DNA of 64,000 nt from Streptomyces davaonensis JCM 4913 (GCF_000349325.1 NC_020504.1:4684053-4748052), one strand, 5' to 3'. Shown: positions 1 to 8,521, counted from the first letter of the stretch. The notes: generated by a model not told the origin, from the letters alone. A program made the numbers and translations.

Positions 1-566
1 AAGGGGCTCGGGTCGTACGGGGCGGGGATGGCCGGTTCTTCCAACTCCGTCGGGGCGAGGGGTGGTTGGGGGGCCGCCGGTGGGTTGGCAGGGTCGATGC
101 CGATCGAGGGGGCCACGAATTCCAGTTCCCTGAGGAGGGTCTGGGAGGAGCCCAAGGGGCCGCCGCCGGCGAGGAGTTCGTCGCTGGAGAGGGGGTGCGG
201 GAAGTCCACGGGGACGTACGCGCCCGCGTGGTCGTAGTGCCAGACCAGGTGGGATTGCTGGGCCGTGCCCTCGAACATCTCCAGGAGCTGCTCGTAGTCG
301 CCGCCCAGTTCGTCCACCGGCGTCACCGGCAGGCCGCACACCTGGAGGAGGTAGGCGCGGCGCAGGAAGTGCAGCGCGTCGTAGTCGAACCCGGCCACCG
401 GGGCGACCTCGCCGGACAGGCCCGGCATGTACTGGTACACCGGCACCGGCGGGAGCCCGGCCTCGGCGAGCACCTTGTTGTATTGCGCGAGTTCCTCGGC
501 GAACGGGTTGTCGGGGGTGTGGCACAACACATCCACGAGCGGTACCAGCCACAGGTCACAGGCCAA
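1..566 (-). CDS. Conserved hypothetical protein, C-terminus off the left edge
   Basis: A reading frame begins at a TTG codon (564-566) preceded by a good ribosome site (GAGGAG about 8 nt upstream) and runs without a stop off the left edge, giving at least 188 residues. The protein starts LACDLWLVPLVDVL and has an acidic, proline-rich end (PPAAPQPPLAP). No signal peptide, membrane segment or catalytic motif is recognisable, and I do not know the family. Codon use is typical of the window, so I treat it as real although the start is TTG and the gene is incomplete. Nothing in its neighbours suggests a function. Confidence 0.6.
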   Translation of the reverse strand, partial: MACDLWLVPLVDVLCHTPDNPFAEELAQYNKVLAEAGLPPVPVYQYMPGLSGEVAPVAGFDYDALHFLRRAYLLQVCGLPVTPVDELGGDYEQLLEMFEGTAQQSHLVWHYDHAGAYVPVDFPHPLSSDELLAGGGPLGSSQTLLRELEFVAPSIGIDPANPPAAPQPPLAPTELEEPAIPAPYDPSP

Positions 567-689
567 AAGAGGACTCCTCGCCTAGCTCGGCGTAGTGCGA
601 CGGGAATGGAAGAGTAATCGGTACGGCCCGGGGTGAAACCCCCCAGTACCGGTCGTGGGCCGGATGGTGCCTGTCCCATACCCCGACAC

Positions 690-1388
690 TCAGGACGCGA
701 GACGCCCGATCAGGGTGAGGGAGTGGGTGTTGTACGCGGCGATGATGGACCGCGCGGCCCGGATGTCACGGCGGGACAGGGCGTCGACCAGCTCGGTATG
801 TCCGGACCACAGCTCCCCGCGCAGATCGGTCAACAGCCGCAGATGCTGGACCGCGCAGACCCAGGACTGCACGCGCAGCCGGTGCAGGAAGTCGGCGAGG
901 TAGGGGTTGCCGAACAGCGCCCCGAGTTCGCGCCAGAAGCGCAGGTCATAGCCTATGAGGACGGTCAGGTCACCGGCGCAGGCGGCGCGCTGGGCCTCCT
1001 CGCCACGGCGCCGGACACCGGCGAGCGCGGCGGCGGTACGGGGATCTCCGGGCTCGGAGTAGCCCATGTGGCCGTCGTCGAGGGCCTTGAACATGCCGTC
1101 CGTCACCAGGCTGCGGGCCTCGATGATGCCGCGGTAGTCGTCGAACGAGTACTCGTGGACCCTGAAGCCCCGATGCTGGTCGGCCTCCAGCAGCCCCTGC
1201 GCGGCCAGGTCGACCAGGGCCTCGCGCACGGGGGTGGCGGAGACGCCGTACTGCTCGGCTATCTCCTTGACGGTGAACTCCTGCCCCGGTTGGAGCCGCC
1301 CGGCCAGCACCTCGTCCCGCAGCGCGTCCGCGATCTGCTGACGCAGGGTGCTGCGGGTCACGGCACCGTTGCCGGTGGGGCCGGGCAT
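690..1388 (-). CDS. GntR/FadR-family transcriptional regulator (FCD domain)
   Basis: The 232-aa protein has an N-terminal winged helix (about residues 10-75, with the typical GntR recognition stretch VSATPVREALVDL). An all-helical ligand-binding region of the FCD type follows (about 85-220). Such proteins are dimeric repressors that respond to small carboxylic acids or amino-acid-derived metabolites. It sits 143 bp downstream of the class III aminotransferase gene on the same strand, so it might regulate that gene, but no operator was identified. The length is normal for the family. The ligand cannot be told from sequence. Confidence 0.9.
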   Translation of the reverse strand: MPGPTGNGAVTRSTLRQQIADALRDEVLAGRLQPGQEFTVKEIAEQYGVSATPVREALVDLAAQGLLEADQHRGFRVHEYSFDDYRGIIEARSLVTDGMFKALDDGHMGYSEPGDPRTAAALAGVRRRGEEAQRAACAGDLTVLIGYDLRFWRELGALFGNPYLADFLHRLRVQSWVCAVQHLRLLTDLRGELWSGHTELVDALSRRDIRAARSIIAAYNTHSLTLIGRLAS

Positions 1389-1531
1389 GGTCGGAGGGTC
1401 TCCTCGTCGCGGGGTGACGCGGGATGGCGTACACGTACTTCTACGAGCACGCCACCTTACGCGTTCGCCCTACGGGGTCGCTCGTGGGTGACCCAGGCCA
1501 CAGCAGCGGCCACTGCAACGGCTCTTGACGG

Positions 1532-2887
1532 CTACTCCGTGTACTCGTCGGCCACGGACAGGGCCGCGTCCAGCGCCGCCAGACCCTCCTTCAGCTCCGC
1601 CTCGGAGACGTTGCACGGCGGCACGACATGCGTGCGGTTCATGTTCACGAACGGCCAGATCCCGTGCTTCTTCGCGGCGGCACCGAAGGCGGCCATCGGC
1701 GCGTTCGCCTCACCGGCCGCGTTGTACGGCACCAGCGGCTCCCGGGTCTCCCGGTTCTTCACCAGGTCCAGGGCCCAGAACATGCCGACCCCGCGCACCT
1801 CGCCGACGCTCGGGTGCCGTTCGGCCAGCTCCCGCAGCGCGGGCTCCACGACGGAGGCACCGAGCCGCGCCGCGTTCTCGACGACGCCCTCCTCCGCCAT
1901 GACGTTGATCGTCGCGACGGCGGCGGCACAGGCCAGCGGATGCCCGGAGTACGTCAGCCCGCCCGGGTAGGCCCGCTTCCCGAAGGTCTCCGCGATCGCC
2001 CCGGAGATCGCCACCCCGCCCAGCGGCACATACCCGGAGTTCACACCCTTGGCGAAGGTCATCAGGTCCGGTACGACGCCGAACAGGTCCGCCGCGAACC
2101 ACTCACCGGTCCGCCCGAACCCGGCCATGACCTCGTCCAGGACGAAGACGATCCCGTACTTGTCGCATATCTCACGCACCCCGGCCAGATAGCCCGGCGG
2201 CGGCACCATGATCCCCGCCGTGCCCGGGATCGTCTCCAGGATGATCGCGGCGATCGTCGACGGCCCCTCGAAGGCGATCGTCGTCTCCAGGTGCTCCAGC
2301 GCCCGGGCGCACTCCTGCTCCTCGGTCTCGGCGTAGAAGCGGGAGCGGTAGAGGTACGGCGCCCAGAAGTGCACGACACCGGCGGTGGCGCTGTCGGAGG
2401 GCCAGCGGCGCGGGTCGCCGGTGATGTTCACGGCCTGCTGGGTGCCGCCGTGGTACGAGCGGTACGCCGAGAGCACCTTGGGGCGGCCCGTGTGCAGCCG
2501 GGCCATGCGCACCGCGTGCTCGACGGCGTCGGCGCCGCCGTTGGTGAAGAAGATCTTGTCCAGGTCGCCGGGGGTCCGCTCGGCGATCAGCCGGGCCGCC
2601 TCCGAGCGCGCCTCGATCGCGAAGGCCGGCGCGAACGTCGTCATCCTCGCCGCCTGCTCCTGGATCGCGGCGACGACCTTGGGGTGCTGGTAGCCGATGT
2701 TCGTGTAGACGAGCCCGCTGGTGAAGTCGAGGTAGCGGTTGCCGTCGTAGTCCCAGAAGTACGACCCCTCCGCGCCGGCGACGGCGAGCGGGTCGATGAG
2801 CTCCTGCGCGGACCAGGAGTGGAAGACGTGCGCGCGGTCCGCGGCCTTCACGGCGGCGCCGACCTCGGGGTTTGGCTGAGGGGTCAT
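1532..2887 (-). CDS. Class III PLP-dependent aminotransferase
   Basis: The 451-aa protein is a full-length class III (omega) aminotransferase, the family that moves amino groups from terminal amines or beta/gamma amino acids to a keto acid. Seen in sequence: the cofactor aspartate in DEVMAGFGRTG (about D251), the PLP lysine in DLMTFAKGVNSGY (K280), and an N-terminal substrate region with DYDGNRYLDF. The ATG at 2887 was chosen because homology-like sequence starts there; the frame stays open further upstream but is not family-like, and no strong ribosome site is visible, so the message may be leaderless. It diverges from the DJ-1/MarR pair and shares the 180-bp control region with it. The substrate is unknown. 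Confidence 0.9.
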   Translation of the reverse strand: MTPQPNPEVGAAVKAADRAHVFHSWSAQELIDPLAVAGAEGSYFWDYDGNRYLDFTSGLVYTNIGYQHPKVVAAIQEQAARMTTFAPAFAIEARSEAARLIAERTPGDLDKIFFTNGGADAVEHAVRMARLHTGRPKVLSAYRSYHGGTQQAVNITGDPRRWPSDSATAGVVHFWAPYLYRSRFYAETEEQECARALEHLETTIAFEGPSTIAAIILETIPGTAGIMVPPPGYLAGVREICDKYGIVFVLDEVMAGFGRTGEWFAADLFGVVPDLMTFAKGVNSGYVPLGGVAISGAIAETFGKRAYPGGLTYSGHPLACAAAVATINVMAEEGVVENAARLGASVVEPALRELAERHPSVGEVRGVGMFWALDLVKNRETREPLVPYNAAGEANAPMAAFGAAAKKHGIWPFVNMNRTHVVPPCNVSEAELKEGLAALDAALSVADEYTE

Positions 2888-2994
2888 GCGGCCGAGGGTA
2901 AATGTCCGCGATGCGGAAGCGATATCGGCGTCCTGTCTGCGGGACGGGGGTTTCCGCGACAGGTTGTCGACACCGCCCTTCGGAGGCAGGGTCA

Positions 2995-3030
2995 TTGACA
3001 GCATGCTGCTGTAATGACAGAATGCTGTCA
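2995..3030 (+). promoter_or_regulatory. Promoter overlapped by a MarR-type operator
   Basis: TTGACA (2995-3000), a 17-bp spacer and CAGAAT (3018-3023) form a good sigma-70-type promoter pointing to the DJ-1/MarR genes. The perfect palindrome TGACAGAATGCTGTCA (3015-3030) covers the -10 box. A second inverted repeat, ACAGCA-TGC-TGCTGT (2998-3012), fills the spacer. Size and spacing fit a MarR dimer site, so autorepression by the MarR protein encoded at 3673-4131 is the natural inference. Confidence 0.7.
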
Positions 3031-3067
3031 TAAGCAGTTGAGTTGAGGCCGGACCGAGGAGGCAGTC

Positions 3068-3676
3068 ATGACCGCCACGACCCGCAAGCCCGTACACCTC
3101 GCCGTCTACGACACCTGGGCCGACTGGGAGACGGGATACGCCACGGCATACCTGGCCCGAGCCGGTTACGACATCCGCACGCTCGGCCCCACGACCGCCC
3201 CCGTCCGCTCCATCGGCGGCCTGACCGTCCAGCCCGACCTGGCCCTGGACGCCGTGCACCCCGAGGACAGCGCGCTGCTGATCCTTCCGGGCGCGGACCT
3301 CTGGGACACGACGGACGACCTGTCCCCCTTCGCCCGCAAGGCGCGCGAGTTCCTGGCGGCCGGTGTCCCGGTGGCCGCGATCTGCGGAGCCACGGCGGGA
3401 CTGGCGAGGGAGGGCCTCCTGGACGACCGGACCCACACCAGCGCGGTCTCCTTCTACCTGGCGGCGACGGGGTACGCGGGTGGCAAGCACTACGTCGACA
3501 CCGACGCGGTCACGGACCAGGGCCTGATCACCGCGGGCCCCACCGACCCGGTCGCCTTCGCCCGAGAGATCCTCGGGCTCCTCGGCGTCTACCAGGGCGA
3601 GGTCCTGGACGCCTGGTACCGCCTGTTCCACGACTCCGACGCCGAGGCCTACGCCGTACTGGAGGCCGCCCAGTGA
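3068..3676 (+). CDS. DJ-1/PfpI (type 1 glutamine amidotransferase-like) protein
   Basis: The 202-aa protein has the DJ-1/PfpI alpha/beta fold. The nucleophile is Cys106 in AAICGATAGLA (nucleophile elbow), with an upstream acidic residue (E21) and a conserved LILPGADLW strand before it. Members include stress chaperones, deglycases and amidases; the activity here cannot be assigned. A ribosome site (GAGGAGGC) precedes the ATG. The stop overlaps the start of the MarR gene (GTGA), so the two are translationally coupled. Control by the palindrome at 3015-3030 is likely. Confidence 0.9.
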   Translation: MTATTRKPVHLAVYDTWADWETGYATAYLARAGYDIRTLGPTTAPVRSIGGLTVQPDLALDAVHPEDSALLILPGADLWDTTDDLSPFARKAREFLAAGVPVAAICGATAGLAREGLLDDRTHTSAVSFYLAATGYAGGKHYVDTDAVTDQGLITAGPTDPVAFAREILGLLGVYQGEVLDAWYRLFHDSDAEAYAVLEAAQ

Positions 3677-4131
3677 GCCGTGAACGGCAGGATCTGTTGA
3701 GCCGCAGCGCGCTGGGGGTGTTCCGCCTGAACGGCCAATTCCTGTCCCTGGCCGAGGAGTTGGCGAAGCCCGCCGGGCTCACGGCGGCCTGGTGGCAGGT
3801 ACTGGGCGCGGTGTTGCACGAGCCGCTGCCGGTCGCCGGGATCGCCCGCGCGATGGGCATCACCCGGCAGAGCGTGCAGCGCATCGCCGACCTCCTGGTG
3901 GACCGGGGCCTCGCGGAATACCGCCCCAACCCGGCCCACCGCCGAGCCAAGCTCCTCGCCCCGACGGAGGCGGGCCTGGCCGCCGCCCACCGCATCAACC
4001 CCGGCCACGCGTCCTACGCCGACCGCCTGGCGGAAGCCTTCGGCGAGGCCGAACTGACGGAGGCAGTACGGCTGTTGGAACGGTTGTCGAAGGTCCTGGA
4101 GGAGACGGCCGAGGCTGCTACGGAGCCGTAG
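3673..4131 (+). CDS. MarR-family transcriptional regulator
   Basis: The 152-aa protein is a MarR winged-helix dimer regulator. Helices precede the DNA-binding part (about residues 55-110, containing GITRQSVQRIADLLVDRG and the wing region YRPNPAHRRAKLL). The GTG start (3673-3675) overlaps the stop of the DJ-1 gene. Family members usually repress their own operon and release DNA on binding phenols, other small molecules or oxidants. The likely site is the pair of inverted repeats at 2998-3030. A frame beginning at 3043 reads through this gene but its first part is a shadow of the DJ-1 gene. Confidence 0.9.
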   Translation: MSRERQDLLSRSALGVFRLNGQFLSLAEELAKPAGLTAAWWQVLGAVLHEPLPVAGIARAMGITRQSVQRIADLLVDRGLAEYRPNPAHRRAKLLAPTEAGLAAAHRINPGHASYADRLAEAFGEAELTEAVRLLERLSKVLEETAEAATEP

Positions 4132-4155
4132 ACGCGGGCTGTGCCTCAATCGCCG

Positions 4156-4461
4156 TCAGCCGCTGCTCAGTTGGGAGATCCCCTTCTGGAGGTCCTCGGC
4201 GTTCATCACGGGTGTGAACTCGATCTTCGCGTTCAGTTCGGTGAAGAACGGCTCTGCCGTCGGGGGTAGTTGGGAGCTGTCCTGGAGGTCGAGGATCAGC
4301 CAGCAGGTACGGCATCCGCCCTCGGGCCCGAAGTATGCGGCCTCCGGCTTGAGCCTCTCCAGCGCGCCCTTCATGATCTCGGTCATCCGGCCGCTGCGGA
4401 TGGCCTCGTTGCCCTTTTCGGTGTCCAGCGTCGCCTTCAGCATCATGCGCATCGCGCTCAC
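4156..4461 (-). CDS. Small conserved hypothetical protein
   Basis: The 101-aa soluble protein has alternating strands and helices (LKATLDTEKGN, CRTCWLILDL, IEFTPVMNAEDL), which suggests a small ferredoxin-like alpha/beta domain. It resembles an uncharacterised actinobacterial family, recognised by general pattern only. Two nearby cysteines (CRTC) are present. It is convergent with the MarR gene and lies 91 bp downstream of the NACHT gene on the same strand. No function can be given. Confidence 0.7.
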   Translation of the reverse strand: MSAMRMMLKATLDTEKGNEAIRSGRMTEIMKGALERLKPEAAYFGPEGGCRTCWLILDLQDSSQLPPTAEPFFTELNAKIEFTPVMNAEDLQKGISQLSSG

Positions 4462-4552
4462 CTTTCGCCTTCTCCCCGGCCTTCCCCCGCCCTTCTCCCT
4501 GCATCAGGATATGCACCATTTGTCGCACTCCGCAGGACAGGGGATACGTCAG

Positions 4553-7500
4553 CTACCGCGCCGTCACCTGCGTATACGCCGCGTTGACCATCTTCTGGGC
4601 CAGCTCGGCGTCGTCCTTGTCGACCAGGGCACGGAACCAGAGCTGGTGCTCGCCGTCGGCGCGCTGGTCGGGCAGGAAGAGGATCAGTTCGTAGCCCCCC
4701 GTCTTCGTGTTCCGCTCCAGGTACCGCCCGTGCCCGGTCGCCGTCTTCTTCCATCCCCGCGCGTCGTCGCCCGCCCACCGCATGCGGAAGGCGTCGATCA
4801 CCGGCGCGCCGCACGCGTGCTTTCCGCACGGCAGGTCCGCCATGTCCAGCAGCGGAGGGTCACCGCCATCATTGCTGCACCGCGCGGTCCACTCGCCGTT
4901 GTCCAGCGGCTTCTTCGCCTCGCTACAGGTGGAGCCGGGGGGCACCCTGACAGGCACCTTCAGCCGCTCCAGCGTCTGGATGTCCGAGTACTCGTCGCGC
5001 TCCCAGACAGGGCCGAGCAGCGACCGCTCCGGCACCCTCCGGTACTCGGCGGTGCGCAGCCGGTCGGGAAGCTTCGCGGGCGGTACGTCGGGGAGAGCGC
5101 GGGCGTCTGTTCCGGCCACATCGTCCGGAACCCCGGCCCGGCGCAGCGTGTCCCGGGCAAGGACTATGGCCACCTCGGACACCCGCTGGGGGTCGGCGTA
5201 CTCCTCGCTGTAGTTCACCCACACGGTCAGGTTCCCGGCGCGCACGCTGACGATCGCACTCGCGTCGTCGCGCGGGCCGTCGCGCCGGACCAGCACCGTG
5301 GCCTCGTCACCGAGCCCGGGCAGCGGCTTGTCGCCGTCCTCCGTGTTTTCGCGAAGCACATCGCGGGCCACGTCGACGCCGCTGCCGTCGCTCCAGTAGG
5401 ACCGCCAGACAAACGCGGTGATCTGGAGGCTGCGGTCAGGCAGGAAGGGCGAGCGCTCGTCGTAGTGGCAATATCCGTATGCTGGCTCGCTCCTCACGAC
5501 CGGGTCGACGATCAGCTCCTTGACGTGGGCCGACCTGACCAGCGTGCAAGGCTCGGAGAGATCCCGGTAGGGGTACTCGAAATCGGGGACGATCACGATC
5601 GCCGAGAGCCAGAAGGTGATGCCGATCAGCGGCCCGGCGCTTGTCAGGGCGGCCAGCGACGGTCGTACGTTCTCCCGACGGGCCCGGTCGAGGTTGTTGC
5701 CGTCCTCGGTGACCCCGACCGCCTCGGCGAGCCGGTTGCGCAGTTCGATGTGGCGGAAGCGATACAGGCCCCCCGACTGCCGCAGTACCCCCCTGCGGTG
5801 CGCGTCGCGCAGAAAGGTCATCACGCGCCACGGCAATGCGCCCGTGCAGGCGAGATACAGCCGGGCGACCCAGAGCCGCGCCGACGCGGACACCGACCAG
5901 CGGCACACGGTCCAGGCCAGGAAGAACAGGCCCAGGGTGAGCACCCAGTCGACGCCGGTCACCGTGCCCCTGTCGGCGATACGCAGCCAGACGACCATCA
6001 TGATCGAGAGCAGGATCAGCATGCCCTCGGTGAACCAGCGGCGCGGGGGCAGCCGAATGGGCGCCAAGACGCCGAGCACGAGTTGGGTACGGCGGTCCGC
6101 GCGCAGCAGCTCCGCGGGTTCGGGCGCGTCGGCGGGGTCGGCGAGCCGGTTGAACAGGCCGATCAGCCAGTTGAGGACGACCAGCGTCGACAGGATGCCG
6201 CCGAAAATCGACGTGATGATCGCCCAGTCGGACCGCCCCAGCACCGCCACAACCGCGATCCCGAGGGTCGCGAACAGCATGCCCCCCAGCAGCGGCCGGG
6301 CCTCCGTGCGCAGGCCCCGCAGATCCGCGAGGCCGGGCCAGCTCAGGCGCTGCGGCGCGTCCACGGGCGCGTCGAACGCCCAGTCCAGCACCGCGGCCAG
6401 CCCGCCGAGGATCAGTACAGCCGCCCACGGCGGCACCGGGAACCACTCGCGCCACCACGGATGGTCGTAGTCCGTCACCCCCACGGCGAGGGCGGCGACC
6501 GCCATCGACAGACCGGTGCCCACCCAGCGCACCGACCGCGGCACCACCTCGCCGAGCCGCCACCACGCGATGTCCTGCTCCCCGGTGCGGCGCAGATGGG
6601 CGGCGAGATAGCCGGCCCAGTCGCGGGCCTGCTCGCCCGTCCAGCCGGCCCGGCCGGTGTCCTCGTAGGCGGCGGAGAGGAAGGCGTCGTACAAGTGCCG
6701 TTCGAGGTTGGTCTGTTCGCGGAATCGCCGGTCCTCGATCAGCTCGATGGGGTCGGCGCGGGTGCCGGTGTAGACGATGCGGGCGAGGCTGACCATGAGC
6801 GGGGTGCTCAGGACCGAGCGCAGGGTCTCTACCTCGGGGGTCCGGTCCTCGGCGTCGGCCAGTCTGGTCAGCACCGGGGTCCACTTGGTGGCGGTCGGCG
6901 TCTGTGCGGTGGGGCGGGCGGTGCGCGGGAGGTAGCGCTCCAGGTCGGCCACGGAGAGGGGTTGGAGCTGGACGACCGCGGCGGCGGGCAGCACGGTGTC
7001 GGCGTCCTCCACGGCCGCCTCGTACTCCTCGATGCGGCAGGTCAGCACCAGGCGCGCGGGCTCGTTGAGGCTGCGGCGCAGTCGGACCAGGGCCTTGGGG
7101 CGGGACGCCTCGGGGAGTTCGTCGAAGCCGTCCAGGATCGGCAGGATGCGGCCGGTGGTGATCAGGTCGTGGGCGAGTTGGGGAGTGCGCAGGACCGCGG
7201 GGTGCAGGGCTGCCAGGCGACGGGCCGCCCAGTGCCAGGGGTCCTCCTCGGCGGAGTTCCAGGAGGCGATGGGCAGCAGGACCGGCACCGGGGCGCCGAA
7301 GGTGCGGGTGTCCAGCAGGCGCCGGGCCAGCCGCAGCACCAGCGCCGACTTGCCCGCGCCGGGGGCGCCGAGGACCACCAGACGCTGGCTGGGGACCCGG
7401 CCGAAGAAGGGGCCGATGCCGTCGAAGTCGCCCTCAAGGTCGAGCGGTTGATCGCTCGCTTCGGACGCGTCGGTGGCCGCGATCGGGCTGCGCCGGATGT

Positions 7501-8023
7501 TCGCCTGATGGTCGCTGAGCTGCGCACCCGCCGCCGCCCACCGGACCGGGATGGGCGCCGGGTCGTTCACATGGAGCTGCTTCTCGTCGCCGGCGTATTC
7601 GTCGGTGAGCACGGACGCCAACGAGGCCGCCGCCGCGTCGAGTTGCGCGGGCGTCAGTTTCCGGCGCGGGGCGCGCCGCTCCCGTAACCAGGCGGGGAGG
7701 CCCACCAGGACGGTCGCCCACCACAGCGAGCCCGTCACCACCAGTGCCGCGCCCGCCAGGGCGAGGACGCGCCGGGAGCCCGGGGACAGCATCTCCTCGC
7801 CCGCCCGGAGCGAGGTCATGGCGAAGATGAGCACGCCCAGCAGCACGATGGTCCCGGCGGTGCGCTGCGGCGCCGACCGGGCACCGGCGGGCTGCTCCTC
7901 GGGCCGGGGACTGTCGAAGTGGACGGGACCGGTGATGTCCCGTGCCTGGATGACCGGCCCCTTGAAGCCGCCCCCCGTGATCTCGTGCTTCGTTCCGAAG
8001 CCGTCGTCGCGCTGCTCCGGCAT
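4553..8023 (-). CDS. NACHT-type NLR ATPase with N-terminal RHIM/BASS3-like motif and membrane segments
   Basis: The 1156-aa STAND ATPase has this order. Residues about 12-36 carry an amyloid-type motif with core FKGPVIQARDI. Two hydrophobic segments follow (about 58-72 and 86-108). The NACHT domain has Walker A GAPGAGKS (219-226) and Walker B ILPILDGFDELPE (about 293-305). A helical region and several further membrane segments follow, then the sequence YRFRHIELRNRLA seen at the end of many Streptomyces NACHT proteins. Last come one more hydrophobic segment (about residue 795) and a hydrophilic, cysteine-containing region of roughly 350 residues. NLR proteins oligomerise on sensing a trigger and activate an effector. 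The gene starts 16 bp after a small gene whose C-terminus carries nearly the same motif. Defence or programmed cell death is inferred, not shown. Confidence 0.85.
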   Translation of the reverse strand: MPEQRDDGFGTKHEITGGGFKGPVIQARDITGPVHFDSPRPEEQPAGARSAPQRTAGTIVLLGVLIFAMTSLRAGEEMLSPGSRRVLALAGAALVVTGSLWWATVLVGLPAWLRERRAPRRKLTPAQLDAAAASLASVLTDEYAGDEKQLHVNDPAPIPVRWAAAGAQLSDHQANIRRSPIAATDASEASDQPLDLEGDFDGIGPFFGRVPSQRLVVLGAPGAGKSALVLRLARRLLDTRTFGAPVPVLLPIASWNSAEEDPWHWAARRLAALHPAVLRTPQLAHDLITTGRILPILDGFDELPEASRPKALVRLRRSLNEPARLVLTCRIEEYEAAVEDADTVLPAAAVVQLQPLSVADLERYLPRTARPTAQTPTATKWTPVLTRLADAEDRTPEVETLRSVLSTPLMVSLARIVYTGTRADPIELIEDRRFREQTNLERHLYDAFLSAAYEDTGRAGWTGEQARDWAGYLAAHLRRTGEQDIAWWRLGEVVPRSVRWVGTGLSMAVAALAVGVTDYDHPWWREWFPVPPWAAVLILGGLAAVLDWAFDAPVDAPQRLSWPGLADLRGLRTEARPLLGGMLFATLGIAVVAVLGRSDWAIITSIFGGILSTLVVLNWLIGLFNRLADPADAPEPAELLRADRRTQLVLGVLAPIRLPPRRWFTEGMLILLSIMMVVWLRIADRGTVTGVDWVLTLGLFFLAWTVCRWSVSASARLWVARLYLACTGALPWRVMTFLRDAHRRGVLRQSGGLYRFRHIELRNRLAEAVGVTEDGNNLDRARRENVRPSLAALTSAGPLIGITFWLSAIVIVPDFEYPYRDLSEPCTLVRSAHVKELIVDPVVRSEPAYGYCHYDERSPFLPDRSLQITAFVWRSYWSDGSGVDVARDVLRENTEDGDKPLPGLGDEATVLVRRDGPRDDASAIVSVRAGNLTVWVNYSEEYADPQRVSEVAIVLARDTLRRAGVPDDVAGTDARALPDVPPAKLPDRLRTAEYRRVPERSLLGPVWERDEYSDIQTLERLKVPVRVPPGSTCSEAKKPLDNGEWTARCSNDGGDPPLLDMADLPCGKHACGAPVIDAFRMRWAGDDARGWKKTATGHGRYLERNTKTGGYELILFLPDQRADGEHQLWFRALVDKDDAELAQKMVNAAYTQVTAR

Positions 8024-8100
8024 CGTCGCCGCCCGGGTCCTAACGGCCGAAGTTCAGGGGACCGTTGATGTCCCGTGCCTGGATGACCGGTCCCTTGAAG
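7934..8100. repeat. Direct DNA repeat encoding the shared amyloid-like motif
   Basis: 34 nt at 7934-7967 recur at 8067-8100 with one mismatch, in the same orientation. The copies lie in two different genes (start of the NACHT gene, end of the upstream small gene) and encode the same peptide core on the minus strand. This is consistent with motif duplication, recent gene conversion or strong selection for identity. Confidence 0.85.
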
Positions 8101-8450
8101 TCGCCCCCGCTGATCTCGTTGTGGACGTCCCCGGAGCCGGTCGGGCGGGCGGGGCGGGCGCCGTCCCACGCCTCGGCCTCCTGCCGCCAGCTCTCCAGCG
8201 CCTGGGCGAACGCGGGGTCCTGCGCCGCTCGCAGCGCGAGTACGTTCGCCAGCTCCCGGGCCCGGTCGGCGTCGTCCGCGCTCCGGCCGAGCGCTACCAA
8301 CTCCGCTTCGCCGCTGGATACTTCACCAGTGGGCGCTTCACCGGGCGCGCGCCGTCTGAGCAGTCCTCTGAGCGACTCCCAGATCTGCTGCCCCGCGGCC
8401 CCGGCGGTGCCCGCCGCCAGCGCCATCAACAGTTCGGGTGCGATCTCCAC
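8040..8450 (-). CDS. Small helical effector-like protein with C-terminal RHIM/BASS3-like motif
   Basis: The 136-aa protein starts at GTG (8448-8450), chosen because GGGAGGGG lies 6-8 nt upstream; the frame stays open further upstream but without support. The N-terminus is hydrophobic and glycine-rich (LLMALAAGTAGAAG, about residues 8-20), followed by IWESLRGLLRRR. This fits the pattern of Bell-like (bacterial HeLo-like) membrane-acting domains. The middle is helical and charged. Residues about 111-134 form the motif with core FKGPVIQARDI, matching the N-terminus of the adjacent NACHT protein at 18 of 24 positions. In known NLR/amyloid systems the effector takes up the amyloid fold templated by the NLR and then acts on the membrane. 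The Bell assignment is by pattern only. Confidence 0.75.
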   Translation of the reverse strand: MEIAPELLMALAAGTAGAAGQQIWESLRGLLRRRAPGEAPTGEVSSGEAELVALGRSADDADRARELANVLALRAAQDPAFAQALESWRQEAEAWDGARPARPTGSGDVHNEISGGDFKGPVIQARDINGPLNFGR

Positions 8451-8521
8451 GAATAACCCCTCCCCCGAGGCCGTGCGTCGAGAGTAGGGCAACAAGGCCC
8501 GTTTCGGGCAGACTTCAACCG

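Noticed and set aside
4214..7687. Open frame of over 1100 codons antisense to the NACHT gene
   Set aside because: It has the residue pattern of GC-rich shadow frames (His/Arg/Gln/Gly) and no recognisable domain, while the other strand carries clear Walker motifs.
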